Source: Cylindrotheca closterium
Lineage: Eukaryota; Bacillariophyta; Bacillariophyceae; Bacillariales; Bacillariaceae
Assembly: GCA_933822405.4 (NCBI GenBank)
Contig: CAKOGP040001112.1
Span: 929,647 to 993,646, forward strand
Length of the DNA: 64,000 bases
Direction of reading: 5' to 3'
A model generated the notes under the pieces. It saw only the letters and a program-made list of their open reading frames with translations. It was not told where the DNA came from and made no database searches. The translations under genes were made by a program, and so were the position numbers. Of this stretch, positions 18,698 through 29,456 are shown one piece after another. Positions within the stretch are counted from its first letter, which is position 1; every line of letters begins with the position of its first letter.

Positions 18698-21400
18698 ATG
18701 TCAGCCTCGTCGTCCTATTTCACATCCAATCGAGGGCAGCAACAACAACCACGAAGCCGTCGAAACTTGCAGCAGACGGCAGCACCTAGCATGGGGTCTC
18801 GAGCTCCCAGGAACTTGGTTGCGGCAAGAATCTCTTCCAATCATCCTCGGGGTTCTTACTCACAGCAGACTTCGAACTTTGCGAATCATGTCTCCAGACA
18901 TAGACGACACAATCTTCCAAGAACTGTCACACCCACCAACAACGCGGCACCACCCTCTTGGGAAGACTTTGATGAAGATCCATACGGGGGGAGTAATAGC
19001 TTTCCTCGAAGTAGTCGTTCTAGAACGCAATCTTCGGATCGATCTGTGGTGAGCACATCCTACGTGGAAATGGAAGAAGAGATTCCTATGGATGAATTGA
19101 TAGAAGACAGCTTGAGTGTCCAGTCTATGCCTCCCATTCGACGCACTCATGTCAATCATCGGCGAGCGCGATCGGGATCCAACAACGATTGGGCCGATGC
19201 TAATTCCTACGCTCGTAGCAGTTCCAGTATTGATCATAATTCTGCCGGTCACAATAATAATCATCGGAGGAATCAATCCATGGATTGGGGAAGCACGGAA
19301 TTGGGGCAAATTGGCCTTCACCGACGAACTCATTCTAATCTGTCTCAAGATTGGGCAGACGATGTGAGTAGTCTGGGTGGAGTGGAAGATCGACCAAACG
19401 GAATTGGGGATATCATTCGAGCATTAAAACATCGATCCAAATCACGGCCCAGTCACCTGACAGCAGAGGAACGAGTCTTGTGGGAATCCATTCAAATTTC
19501 CCTCAATTCAGCTCGGAACGAACAAATGGAAAACAAACGGGCTCTCGAGCGATTACTACAAGATGCAGCACGTCGAGAGGCACAAATTGAACGCAAGCTG
19601 ATCACAACACAAAGACAACTGGTGGCCACGAATGGAAAATCCAAGTCCAATTCGAAATCCACACACATGGAAGTCCAAGTGCGGGATTTGGAAACAACTT
19701 TGAAATCCAAGCAAGCGGACCATGAACGGGAAGTCCGGGCTATGCAAAGGGTACTGGCCGCAATGACTGAAGAGCGAGAACAGGAAACTGGAAATCTGAA
19801 GAAGGAAATTGAGCGTCTGACTGAGAAGTATGAAGGCAAGGATGGATGCACGGATTCTACAGCCTCGGAGACCTCTTCCTTTTTAGAAGCTCAACTTGCA
19901 GGAGCCAAGGTTGAAAACCAAAAGCTGGTCGAGGAAATCAACCCGTTAAGAACAGAGCTTGAGACTGCACGAGACGAAATTGCAAATCTGAAGTACAGGG
20001 GTCTAGATCATAGTAGTAGTAGTCTCGACAGAAGAGGAATCCCACGTTCGCAGTCCATGACTCCGCCAAGGTATGGGGTGAGCAGCTCTAACTCGTTCGA
20101 CGCAGAATCTGCGTCTTCGGCGGAATCAGTGGAAACCTTGCAACGGAGTCTGGCAGAGACTACATATTCGCTGGAGAATGCCAAAAAGATTATTGCCTCT
20201 CTGGAAAATGCCAATAACGCTCTTGCAGTAGACTTGAGAGCAAAACTAAAGGCAAAAGAGCAAGAACTACACATTGCTCAGACAGAGAGTGCGGATTTCA
20301 AACACCGCCTCGATATTCTGGCCACTGAGCTCCGTGCGTTGCAGGTGAGGCAAGGTGACTCGGATCGTTCTCAGCGAGGCTTCAAAGGACAAATTCAGGA
20401 CTATCAGGATTTAGTAGATCTGTTGGAAAAGAGCGTGTCGGGTCTTCAGTCTGCCTCTGTAGTCCACGAAGTTTCTGCCGCTACTGGACAGCCAGATCTT
20501 TCCAACGTCGACCAAATCGGAGAAATCCTCAACGAAACACTAGCTGCTCTTCGATCGACGCTGGATAAAGCATCGTCGTCTAAAGAGGAGTCAAAAAATA
20601 GTTCTGAAATTACTATAGATGGGGAGAAAGTATCAATGAAGCAAATGAAGGACTTACTGAAAAAGCAACATGAGCAAATGAAAAGGCTAAGGAAACAAGT
20701 GGATGAAAAGAATGAAGGCCTTGAAAGTATAAAAATGATGCGGACAGAAATTCAAAGTCTCAAAGAAAAGTGCTCTTCCAACGAGAAGCTACTCACCAAG
20801 AAGGATCGTGAATTGGCAGTGCTCCGATCAAGCTTGCCAGAAGACGATAACAATAGTCGCGGAGGATACATTTCTGACGACGAGAGTGGTGATGAGGACG
20901 AAGCAGCCTCAGGTACCATACTTCCGCCGCCTTCCATGAATTATCCAACCCAGCAAAGTCTTTCAAATATTCTGCAACAGATTGGTCGTCCTGGAAATTC
21001 ATCTAACAATGAGGTGGAGACTCTCAAAGAAGAGTTGCTGAAAGCCTTGGGTGAGAAGGAGCTGGCCAGCAAGGCACTGAAGGAAGAGAAAGAATCTCTA
21101 GCAAATGCCAAAATGATAATATCATCGCTAGAGAATGCCAACAAGAGAATGACTGCGGATCTCCGGTTGCGTCTGCATGAATGCAACTCGGAAATAGTCG
21201 CGCTAACGGATAAGTCCAAGGAGAATGAACATACAGCGAGTGAACTTCGTGAGGAAGTGGAGCGTCTCAAGAAAGAAAAGGCAGAGCATGAAGCTGAGAT
21301 AAACCGGCGACAGGGAGTCGACCACCCGCAAGATGAAAGTGCGGATCCAAAGCCCGAAGTCGAAGAGAAGAAAGAAGAAACGGTTGCCGAACAGGTATGA
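18698..21400 (+). CDS. Long coiled-coil protein with duplicated motif
   Basis: Single exon of 900 residues. Residues 1-240 are Ser/Asn/Arg/Gln-rich and disordered. From ~250 almost the whole protein is charged heptad coiled coil. Two stretches are clearly related: LENAKKIIASLENANNALAV near 490 and LANAKMIISSLENANKRMTA near 805, each followed by DLR-x-x-L. The same duplicated unit begins a Leu/Lys helix that breaks at Gly/Asp/Ser linkers (near 720-740). The C-terminus is Glu/Lys-rich. No motor, kinase or membrane segment is seen, so it is probably a cytoskeletal or scaffold protein (similar layout to centrosomal or Golgi coiled-coils). No closer identity. Confidence 0.7.
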   Translation: MSASSSYFTSNRGQQQQPRSRRNLQQTAAPSMGSRAPRNLVAARISSNHPRGSYSQQTSNFANHVSRHRRHNLPRTVTPTNNAAPPSWEDFDEDPYGGSNSFPRSSRSRTQSSDRSVVSTSYVEMEEEIPMDELIEDSLSVQSMPPIRRTHVNHRRARSGSNNDWADANSYARSSSSIDHNSAGHNNNHRRNQSMDWGSTELGQIGLHRRTHSNLSQDWADDVSSLGGVEDRPNGIGDIIRALKHRSKSRPSHLTAEERVLWESIQISLNSARNEQMENKRALERLLQDAARREAQIERKLITTQRQLVATNGKSKSNSKSTHMEVQVRDLETTLKSKQADHEREVRAMQRVLAAMTEEREQETGNLKKEIERLTEKYEGKDGCTDSTASETSSFLEAQLAGAKVENQKLVEEINPLRTELETARDEIANLKYRGLDHSSSSLDRRGIPRSQSMTPPRYGVSSSNSFDAESASSAESVETLQRSLAETTYSLENAKKIIASLENANNALAVDLRAKLKAKEQELHIAQTESADFKHRLDILATELRALQVRQGDSDRSQRGFKGQIQDYQDLVDLLEKSVSGLQSASVVHEVSAATGQPDLSNVDQIGEILNETLAALRSTLDKASSSKEESKNSSEITIDGEKVSMKQMKDLLKKQHEQMKRLRKQVDEKNEGLESIKMMRTEIQSLKEKCSSNEKLLTKKDRELAVLRSSLPEDDNNSRGGYISDDESGDEDEAASGTILPPPSMNYPTQQSLSNILQQIGRPGNSSNNEVETLKEELLKALGEKELASKALKEEKESLANAKMIISSLENANKRMTADLRLRLHECNSEIVALTDKSKENEHTASELREEVERLKKEKAEHEAEINRRQGVDHPQDESADPKPEVEEKKEETVAEQV

Positions 21401-21536
21401 CAGGCTACCATTACAGCTTTCAAGGATCGCTCACTAGTTAAATTCTAATCTATTGGTTTTGAACGTATGTGATTATTAGTTGTGAACAGAGCGACACCGG
21501 TACATGGGATCCAATGTTTTGTACAGATTTCATCAT

Positions 21537-23891
21537 TCAGTGCATTGGTTTCGTCTTCAAAATGGTGTCGGGGAGTAAAGTTGGGTCGCGCTCTGCAAGA
21601 GGGTTGTAGGCGTTCTTCCCAGTGAAGTATTTGCTAATCATTCTTTCCCGAGATGACAGTTGGTTACTATCTGGAATAGTCGAGGGGAAAATTTTGTTTG
21701 TGATTTTGTTTTCATCCATAACCAATGCAGAAACGGGCGACTTCCAGTCATGATGATCCTCGTTTCGACCCTCACTGCACATCTCTGACTTCGAGTCACG
21801 TAGACAAAAGACTGTCTCACTTGCTTTGGATGGAAACTTGTACGACATCATTGTTGGGCCGTCAAAATATCTCAATGAAAGTTCACCAGTCTTTGTTGGC
21901 AAAATTCTTTCATGAATATCGACAGAAGTCAATGCCTCATGGTGGAACCAACTTTTCCGAGATTCGAAACTCTTAAAGGCGACGACAAATTGCCAGGGAT
22001 AGTAGAATCCTGCATGACTCTGTGGAAAAGGAAAATGTCAATCGGGGTTCAAGTTAATGATAGTTTTACGTGCCCCTTGCTTACCTCTTCATAGTCACGG
22101 ACGCTTTCAAACCCATTGTCGATCAGCGTTTTAATGAACTTCACACGATTACGGTGCCACGAATGCTCTTCTCCTGGTGATTCCAGTCTTGCTGCCTCGC
22201 CGACTTGCGCAATCAAGATACCATCATCCCGAAGACTGTTTGGTAGCGATGTGAGGAAAGGTCCTCCATCATATAGAGCATCAACAATGTCCACCTGAAC
22301 TTGTGGATCTCTGCAAGAACAACAGAAAAAATATTAGAGGTGAGATGCAACGGTGTTTCCGACACCGGTAGAGCTGAACGTACAAGGCATCGATAATGAT
22401 TACATCAAACTTTTTTGCCTCGATCGTAGGCTCAGAAGAGAACCGATCTATAAACCACTTGAACGCGTCTTCAAAGTAAGCATCCACACGGGGGTCATCG
22501 AAACAGTAGTCCGCACTTCCAATCAATTGACTGCAATCACTCCAGAACGGCAAGTACTGCTTTGAGATATCAACCATCTTCTTGTCAATTTCAATCATCA
22601 CCAACTCTTCTACTGTGGAGTGCTTTAGAACTTCCCTCAATGTAGCTCCTTCTCCACCACCGACAATTGCAACTCGTTTCGGATTTGGATGAGCAAACAT
22701 TCCAGGATGCACCAGAGACTCATGGTAAGCAGCATCTCCGGACCGTCTAGATTGCAGTATTCCATCGAGGAAGACAATGCGATCAGGTTCGAACAGCTCC
22801 GGATTTTGAGATGCGTAGGACCCATCCCCAAGCAGTGATTTCTGATATTCATCAAGACTCTGAAAGTGTGGACGTAAAACGTCATAGATATCTACCTTTT
22901 GGAACTCAGTCTCGCCGGAATATATCTATCGTGCGATGCGTCATATTAGCGCTATAATATGAACAAGGAATAGGCTGCACATTCCAACTTTGCTTACCTC
23001 TTCCTTGTAGTCCATCATCACGCCGATCGGGAACCTGAAAAAGTCCGTTCGAACCGCAATCTCACTCTCCAAATCATCTGTGAAACCTCGGAATTTATGG
23101 GACCATACCAACTCGGGTACTTTGTCGGCAGTTGCAGATGGAATAGCGAAAAGTTCTTTGGCAATGGATACAAAAGGCAAAAGGCTGCCTTCTCCACAAG
23201 TGTAGAGATCCAATGTAATGACACCTTCCTCCGGCCAAGTGTGAAATGACACATGACTTTCCAGCAAAACCCCAGCACAAGAGACTCCGGTTGGTATCAT
23301 ACCATGACAGTGGTAGGATAATAGAGTTAGACCACACCGCTTGACAAGTTCTAGCATGGCAACTGATAACCTCTCTTCTGATCCCAAGAATGCTGATTCG
23401 ACATTTGCAATGTCAACTAGAAGGTGTTGTCCTTTTGGCTCGTGCACTTCTTGGTCCTCATTTTCTGCTATGCCCTTGTTGCTGATCTCTGGAACTCTGC
23501 ATTCCTTTGCTTTCTCGTCACTTTCTGCCCCGACATCTGTCACAATGAAGCGAGAAATCGTTGTGGCTGTCCTTGCAGTATCAAAATTCTTTGATGTGTA
23601 TGCAGTTTTGGGTGGTTCTAAGCCCCCCTTCATGATTGGATTAGGCAATTTCAACTGGGGGGTATTTTGAATCAGCTCGTTCAATGCCTGGTTTTCTTCG
23701 ATGAGTCTCTTTTGAGGTTCAACGATGAATACCATCCGAGCCGTCCTTCCGATTGCAAACGCCAACAAGTAACATGCCAACAGACTCATTATCACGAACC
23801 GATGTGACATTCTCACTTTGTATAAATTGGTGATTTTCGTGTCCCCATTTTGAGTATCTTTATTCTCTCTCTTTGACCGTGAAGGTGCCAT
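21537..23891 (-). CDS. S-adenosylmethionine decarboxylase-aminopropyltransferase fusion
   Basis: Exons (complement) 22998-23891, 22384-22925, 22085-22310 and 21537-22019 join in phase to 714 residues; start at 23891 in CACCATGG context. An N-terminal transmembrane helix (~34-58) anchors the protein. Residues ~155-240 are a bacterial-type AdoMetDC: LLESHVSFHTWPE contains the E-S self-cleavage pair that makes the pyruvoyl group, and LDLYTCG the catalytic Cys. Residues ~300-710 are a spermidine-synthase-like domain: IYSGETEFQKVDIY, IVFLDGILQ, AYHESLVHPGM, VAIVGGGEGATLREVL, MIEIDKKMVDISK and DVIIIDALDPQ. Together they would make decarboxylated SAM and transfer aminopropyl groups. Such bacterially derived fusions are known from diatoms and proposed to build long-chain polyamines used in silica cell walls. 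The last exon (HAGFYYPWQFVVAF) is intact. Identification is strong; product chain length unknown. Confidence 0.92.
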
Positions 23892-24157
23892 GGTGGATGC
23901 CTCCAAAATACAATCCGATCACTAGAACTCTAGTCTCATTGACCTTTTTTAGAATGCGTTGAGTTGCAGACCTCGTTCATCATATATGATCGCGATACAG
24001 CTGATCGAACGAGTCGTCTGGCCCCATTCACCGCTCATATCATCTCGATGCCGAACAGCAGACTCTATCGCATAGGGGTTGCATTGTATGTGGATCAAAA
24101 CGATTAACACATTCTAATGGAAAATTGCTTTCTTCCTACTGTACATTTGCAGTATCT

Positions 24158-25366
24158 CTATTTTTTGTCAGACGCAAGATGAATAAAGTCTGACCAAGTG
24201 TTGACCCAGATTTCATCTTCTATAGAGCCATTTGCTTGGCCCATGTACAGCTCAAATTTGCATCGATAACCCTCATCCCACCCTTTATCCCCTTCTTTTA
24301 GTTCAGATATTCGATGGAAGATTGAAACGCCCGACTTGTCTTCAATTTCATCACGAATTCCAATACAATCCTTCGACGATAGACGAAGAAAGCAATGTAC
24401 CATGTTAACTTCTGGAACTTCGGGTTCGAAGCACCCAACCGTCTCGAACCCTTTCTTTTGAATGCTATCCGTTATACGAAGTAGTTTTTGGTGTTTGTCA
24501 CCGAATGACAGGGTTGGGTGCGACTGATCCTTGACGTACTTGAGATACCCAGCCTTCCCCGCCACGATATATGGTAGCAAGGAATAGAGGTTTCCTCCAA
24601 ATCGACGTAGCCATATTCTAGCCTCTTCACAGAACGAATTCGTTCCCATCAACATGGCCCCTCCATAGGGACTTGCCAGACCTTTGTAGAAGGAAAAGTA
24701 GATGGACTCGAACGGGCTTGCAAGTTCTCGAACAGACTTTTTGTACCCAACACTGGCTTCAAAGATTCGTGCTCCATCACAGTGAAAGGAAATATCTTTC
24801 TCCTTCATGAGATGCTGCATCTGCATGATGTCACTCCACGGGGTCAGCTTGCCTCCCAATTCTCGATGTGGTAGCTCAATTATTAGGGTACAAATATCAT
24901 CGAGTTCGGCTTCCAGGAGATGATCATAGAGAAGCGGTGGTCCACTGATGCCCATTTTTTGTTCTGTAAGAGGTAAATCAACAGCATGCAGTCCACATAG
25001 TTCACTGTATCCTTCCTTTTCGTGGATCAATAGATGACTTGTTTTGTGGCAAAGAAAGCTGGTCTTCTTCTTTTCTTTACTGTGAACAAGCAAGGCAATT
25101 TGTTGAGCCATTACACCGCTAGGCAGAAATACAGCATCTTCTTTTCCAAACTCTTCTGCAAGATCAGCCTCAAACTGTCTCAAGAAGGAATTTTCAAGGT
25201 GGAAGTCACCATATAGGTCAGGCGTTCCAACATCCAACTTGTCGCACTCGGTGGCAATCTGATGCATCGACTCAGAAGGAGACAGCAGCGGATGTGGAGT
25301 CTGTAGTCGAATAGTATTGGCATTAGTAGGTAGAAGCAAGCAGAGCAAGAGTTTCAATAGAAACAT
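24158..25366 (-). CDS. Threonine-aldolase-like PLP enzyme with N-terminal signal-like helix
   Basis: Single exon, 402 residues. The fold is the beta-eliminating lyase/threonine aldolase type (aspartate aminotransferase superfamily). Landmarks are CDKLDVGTPDLYGDF, EEFGKEDAVFLPSGVMAQQIAL, then LIIELPHRELGG, ISFHCDGARIFEA (Asp that pairs with the pyridine nitrogen) and SIYFSFYKGLASPYGGAMLMG, where the Lys is the expected PLP Schiff base. Threonine aldolases cleave L-threonine or allo-threonine to glycine and acetaldehyde. The first ~18 residues (MFLLKLLLCLLLPTNA) look like a signal peptide, unlike cytosolic homologues, so it may be secreted or membrane-routed. Substrate may differ from threonine. 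It shares a 285-base divergent promoter with SPT5. Confidence 0.8.
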   Translation of the reverse strand: MFLLKLLLCLLLPTNANTIRLQTPHPLLSPSESMHQIATECDKLDVGTPDLYGDFHLENSFLRQFEADLAEEFGKEDAVFLPSGVMAQQIALLVHSKEKKKTSFLCHKTSHLLIHEKEGYSELCGLHAVDLPLTEQKMGISGPPLLYDHLLEAELDDICTLIIELPHRELGGKLTPWSDIMQMQHLMKEKDISFHCDGARIFEASVGYKKSVRELASPFESIYFSFYKGLASPYGGAMLMGTNSFCEEARIWLRRFGGNLYSLLPYIVAGKAGYLKYVKDQSHPTLSFGDKHQKLLRITDSIQKKGFETVGCFEPEVPEVNMVHCFLRLSSKDCIGIRDEIEDKSGVSIFHRISELKEGDKGWDEGYRCKFELYMGQANGSIEDEIWVNTWSDFIHLASDKK

Positions 25367-25415
25367 GACGGGTCTTTGGCAGCCCTAAAAGATCTTTTCA
25401 GGTGTTGTGAGATCG

Positions 25416-25481
25416 GGTCCGATGAGTCAGTCTGTGCAAGATCAGTCTTTCTATCTGGACTGTAATTGGTCCGATGAGTCA
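25416..25481. promoter_or_regulatory. Direct repeat GGTCCGATGAGTCA containing TGAGTCA
   Basis: The 14-base sequence GGTCCGATGAGTCA occurs twice, at 25416-25429 and 25468-25481, 52 bases apart, 50-115 bases upstream of the threonine-aldolase-like start and within the shared promoter with SPT5. TGAGTCA is the GCN4/AP-1 bZIP consensus. Repeat seen directly; regulatory role inferred. Confidence 0.4.
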
Positions 25482-25650
25482 ATGGTGTTGCGCGAAATCG
25501 CGCAAACAATTTCAATCGGCACAACCGATTGAGTGTGTTTGAAATCAACGTAAGGAGCATCGTATGCTTCTTGATAACCAAACTTTGCAGAGGCGCCGTG
25601 TGTCATTGCTTATAGTTCAATTCGTTGCTGATTCGATTGTCTGAAACATA

Positions 25651-28600
25651 ATGTCGTAAGTAAATTGGGTCAAGACCTCAAGAACTTGCCACTGAAAGTA
25701 GATCTGTATTGAAATGTGGAAAAACTCATTTGTGTTGCCATGTCTCGAATGTCCTATCAATCCTTGGTTGTTCTGATAGAGCACGGGGAGGGAAATTTTT
25801 CCGTGGTGGTAAGAAATTTCTACGCCCCGTCGCCAACGATGATGATGATGACGAAGAATCTTCCTCTGAAGAAGAGGAGGAGGAAGAAGTCTCAACGAAG
25901 CAAAAGAGTACTGCTAATGCAAACCTAAGCTCTGATGATAGCGACGAAGACGATGATGATGAAGACGACGACGAGGAGGAGGAGGAAGAAGAGGAAGCTC
26001 CGAAAAAGCGCAAAGCCGCACAAGTAAGTAGAGGGAAAAGGCAAAACGTAGACGCCTAGGTTTGTGCTCACACTCTGTGTTCGCTGCGTCTACCAATTTG
26101 CAGGCTGAAGAAAGGCCAAAGAAAACGAAAAAGGCCAAGATGTCATCTTTTTTTGACGAGGAAGCAGAAGATGACGATGATGAAGAAGGTGATGATGAGG
26201 TATATGGCACTCATCATGATCCAGATGATGTTGTCCGCAAGCATTACACTGCAGACGATATCCGAAAAGAACAGATGGACGAAGAAGCACGGGAAATCAT
26301 GAGGCAACAAGATCTTCGTCGTTCTAGAATGGGGTATGGTATTGGAAACCAGGAGCGGTCGGTGCAAGAGATGGCAAAAGAGATCGAAGATCGTCACCGA
26401 ATGCAAAATAGACGCGTCGATCGAAGTGTTCTTGACAGAGGTGCAGTATCACGACAGCGCTTTGATGAGGATGCTCCAGGAGGCCCTGAAGTATACACCG
26501 CTGTTTCGCAGCAATCTTTGGTTCCATCGGTTTCAGATCCAAGTTTCTGGATGATTTCGTGCAGCAATGGAAAAGAGCAAGAGATGGTTTTCCAAATCAT
26601 GAACAAGTGTGTGGCCCATGCACGCCAAGGTCGGCCGCTTGGTATTTGCGGTGTCATTGCAGCTCAATCCAAGGGACGGATTTATGTCGAAAGTTTCAGC
26701 GAACCCGCAGTCGTCGAAGCAATCGAGGGTGTTCGTGGCTTGCTTCAGTACACAATGAAGCTGGTCCCTATTAAGGACATGACGACAGTCATGACTGTTG
26801 TGCCAAAAAAGAAGCCTGGTAGGTGCTTGCGGTAGGATAGTATACTTTCGGTTTGCTTGTGACTTACCACTATTTTTCTCCTATTGCAGTCAAGAAAAAC
26901 GAATGGGTACGAATGACACGGGGACACTACAAGGGAGATCTTGCATTGGTTCTGGATGTCCGCGATTCTGGTCTCAAGTGCGTTGTGCAGGTAGTGCCTC
27001 GTCTGGATTTGTCACTGCTTGACTTGCCTCCTGAGCAGGCCCGAGTGCGAAGAAAAATCAAGCCTCCTCAAAAGTTCTTCAATCCACAAGAAGTTGCTTC
27101 AATGGGAAGACAAAGTATTAGACAATACCACCGTGCATTGGATGCCCATTGCGATTTCTTTGAGAACAACTTCTATCGCGATGGTTATTTAATCAAAGAA
27201 GTGACAGTTGGTTCCATGATCAAGCCCACTACAGATGAAAACCCTCCGTCTTTGGATGAACTTCAGAGATTCCGAAGAAAGAGCAGCAAGGATGATCGTG
27301 ACAGTGATGGGGATGAAAACGAAGGGTCCAAAATTGCTGCATCACTTTTGGATGAGCTTTCTGACTTGCAAGGTAAAACAGGTCTTGGAAAGGCTCCCGA
27401 GTCTGGAGGACTTCTCATTGGCGACACTGTTGAAGTGATCGAAGGTGATCTTGTCGGAATGCGAGGAAAACTCATGAGTTTGGATCAAACCACAGTTAAA
27501 GTGAAGCCAAATGACAAATCACTGGATCTCGGAGGCACGGGAGAAGTCGAATTCTTGGCGAGCCAAGTCCGAAAGTTCATTGCCGTTGGTCACCACGTCA
27601 AGGTTATGGACGGAAGATACGCCAATGAAACCGGTACAGTCGTTGCTGTAGAGAAGTTGGACGGAGAAACAGATTTGACGGCTGTGGTTCTCACTGATGC
27701 AACTAGAAAAGAGATTTCTGGTAAGCTTTTCAATGTTTTATGCCCTTACCACCACCCTCCCAATATTAACCAACGAGTATTTAGTGAGAACGTCACAATT
27801 GCGAGAATCTGCCGAGGTTTCTGTTGGTCAAAACTCTCTTGCAGGATATGAGCTTTTCGATTTGGTGGTCCTGAGTGGAGGCGGATCTGCTAACGAAGTT
27901 GGTGTTATCGTTCGTGTTGGTCTAGAAGACTTTACTGTAGTCAACAACCACGGAATCAATCGAGATGTACGACCAGAGGAACTTCGAGGAAAACGAAATA
28001 CAATGTCAAATAGGGCAGTTGCGTTGGACGTGCAGGGAAACCAAATGCGATGCGGTGACTCTGTAAACGTTGCAGAAGGGCCTCACAAGGGCAAGGCTGC
28101 AACGATCAAACGTATGAGCCGTGCTCAGCTGTTCCTTTATTCCCAAACAAGGCTGGAACACGCTGGTATCTTCGTGGTGCGTAGTCGGAGCTGTGTCCTA
28201 TCAGGTTCCCGAAACCAAAGCCGCACCGGGGCTGGCGATGGTGGTTCGACTCCTTTCGCAACACCGCAGTCACAATCTCGTGGTCCTGCTGGTGGGAGAG
28301 GCAAACGCGATGATGCATTGGTTGGAAAGACTGTTCGTATTCAGGCTGGACAATGGAAAGGGTATCTTGGTGCTGTATGTGATGCTACTGCAACACACGT
28401 CCAGGTAGAGCTACATTCCAGACTGAAGAAGGTAATGGTTATCAGAGAACGAGTTGCTGTTGTTGGCGACAAGTTTGGTGCTACTGAGGACATGAGCCAA
28501 AACGACCCCAATAGTCAGAATACAGCTGCAGCTTCTGCTTATGCTGCTGCAGCAACTCCAATGCACGGTGGCGCTACTCCAATGCACGGTGGTGCAACGC

Positions 28601-29343
28601 CAATGCACGAATCAGGGTACGTACTTTTTGAAATGTATTTGCTATCACGTTCTTGCTTCGCTAACATGTCGATATAGTGGTGACGAGGTTTGGCGCCCAG
28701 GTGCCATGGATGAAGAACAAGTTGCAGATAATTCGGGCGTGTGGGGAGCTGATACTTCATCGGAAAAAAATACATTTGGCTCTCCAGCTAACGATGCAGA
28801 TGGTATGTGTATTGCTTTGGACTTAGCCTATATTTGTAGACAAATTCTAATGACATTTTTTCTGTAGATGGATGGGGAAGCTCCCAAGCTGGAAATACAT
28901 GGCAACCTTCAGGGGAAAAGCAAGAGCCTGGTGTTGATCCGAACCAGTCTGCACCAGCTGACAACCAAATTGCAGTCAAGCATGAAGAACCGGCAATGGC
29001 TACCGACACAGATACAAACAACAATAATGATGTTTGGTTCATGGAGCGTGTGTGTGTTCAATTGAAGAGTGACGAGCGCAGTGCTGTGATCAAGGAGATC
29101 AATGCTGATAAGACGGCGGTTGTTGAGTTGGATGACAGGTCGACACAAACCGTAAGAGTTGACGAAGTTTCTCGTGTCAACCCCAAAGAGAAGGATATGG
29201 TCTTGGTTATCGGAGGCGCAGATGTTGGTGTCGAAGGTGAACTTGTCTGTATTGATGGCACCGATGCCATTCTCAAGGATTCCAATGAAGATTTCAAGAT
29301 TGTGGACTTTGTACTGCTTGCCAAGATTACATCCGACAATTAA
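25651..29343 (+). CDS. SPT5: Transcription elongation factor SPT5 (DSIF large subunit), seven exons
   Basis: Exons 25651-25655, 25780-26023, 26104-26818, 26890-27720, 27785-28616, 28678-28802 and 28868-29343 join in phase to 1075 residues. The first coding exon is five bases (ATGTC). SPT5 with SPT4 forms DSIF, which binds RNA polymerase II and controls promoter-proximal pausing and processivity. The order seen is typical: an acidic N-terminus, an NGN domain near 227-315 (DPSFWMISCSNGKEQEMV), then several KOW domains (KKNEWVRMTRGHYKGDLALV, LIGDTVEVIEGDLVGMRG, CGDSVNVAEGPHKGKAAT, VGKTVRIQAGQWKGYLGAV). A Gly/Gln linker and three ATPMHGG units near 858-875 stand where other SPT5 proteins carry the CTR phospho-repeats. 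A final KOW-like domain ends in LAKITSDN. Identification is secure. Confidence 0.95.
28555..28610 (+). repeat. ATPMHGG heptapeptide repeat coding region (SPT5 CTR-like)
   Basis: Three tandem copies of an ~18-21 base unit encoding ATPMHGG/ATPMHE inside SPT5. The TPMHG pattern matches the CTR1 repeats phosphorylated by P-TEFb (Thr-Pro) in other eukaryotes, though short here. Seen directly; phosphorylation inferred. Confidence 0.7.
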
Positions 29344-29456
29344 ATATTTAAATAAATTCCGGGTAATATCGGAAGTATATTACAGCAACTTTCCCTCCTA
29401 TACCCTAGAATAGCTAACCTTTGGGGTTCGCTGAAAGCCACGTATCCAGATGATGT

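Noticed and set aside
19492..21423. Several minus-strand frames opposite the coiled-coil gene
   Set aside because: Ser/Leu/Phe-rich antisense shadows of Glu/Lys-rich coding sequence, without domains.
25726..26210. Serine-rich minus-strand frames opposite SPT5 exons 2-3
   Set aside because: They are antisense images of the Asp/Glu-rich SPT5 N-terminus (GAC/GAA read as TCG/TTC).
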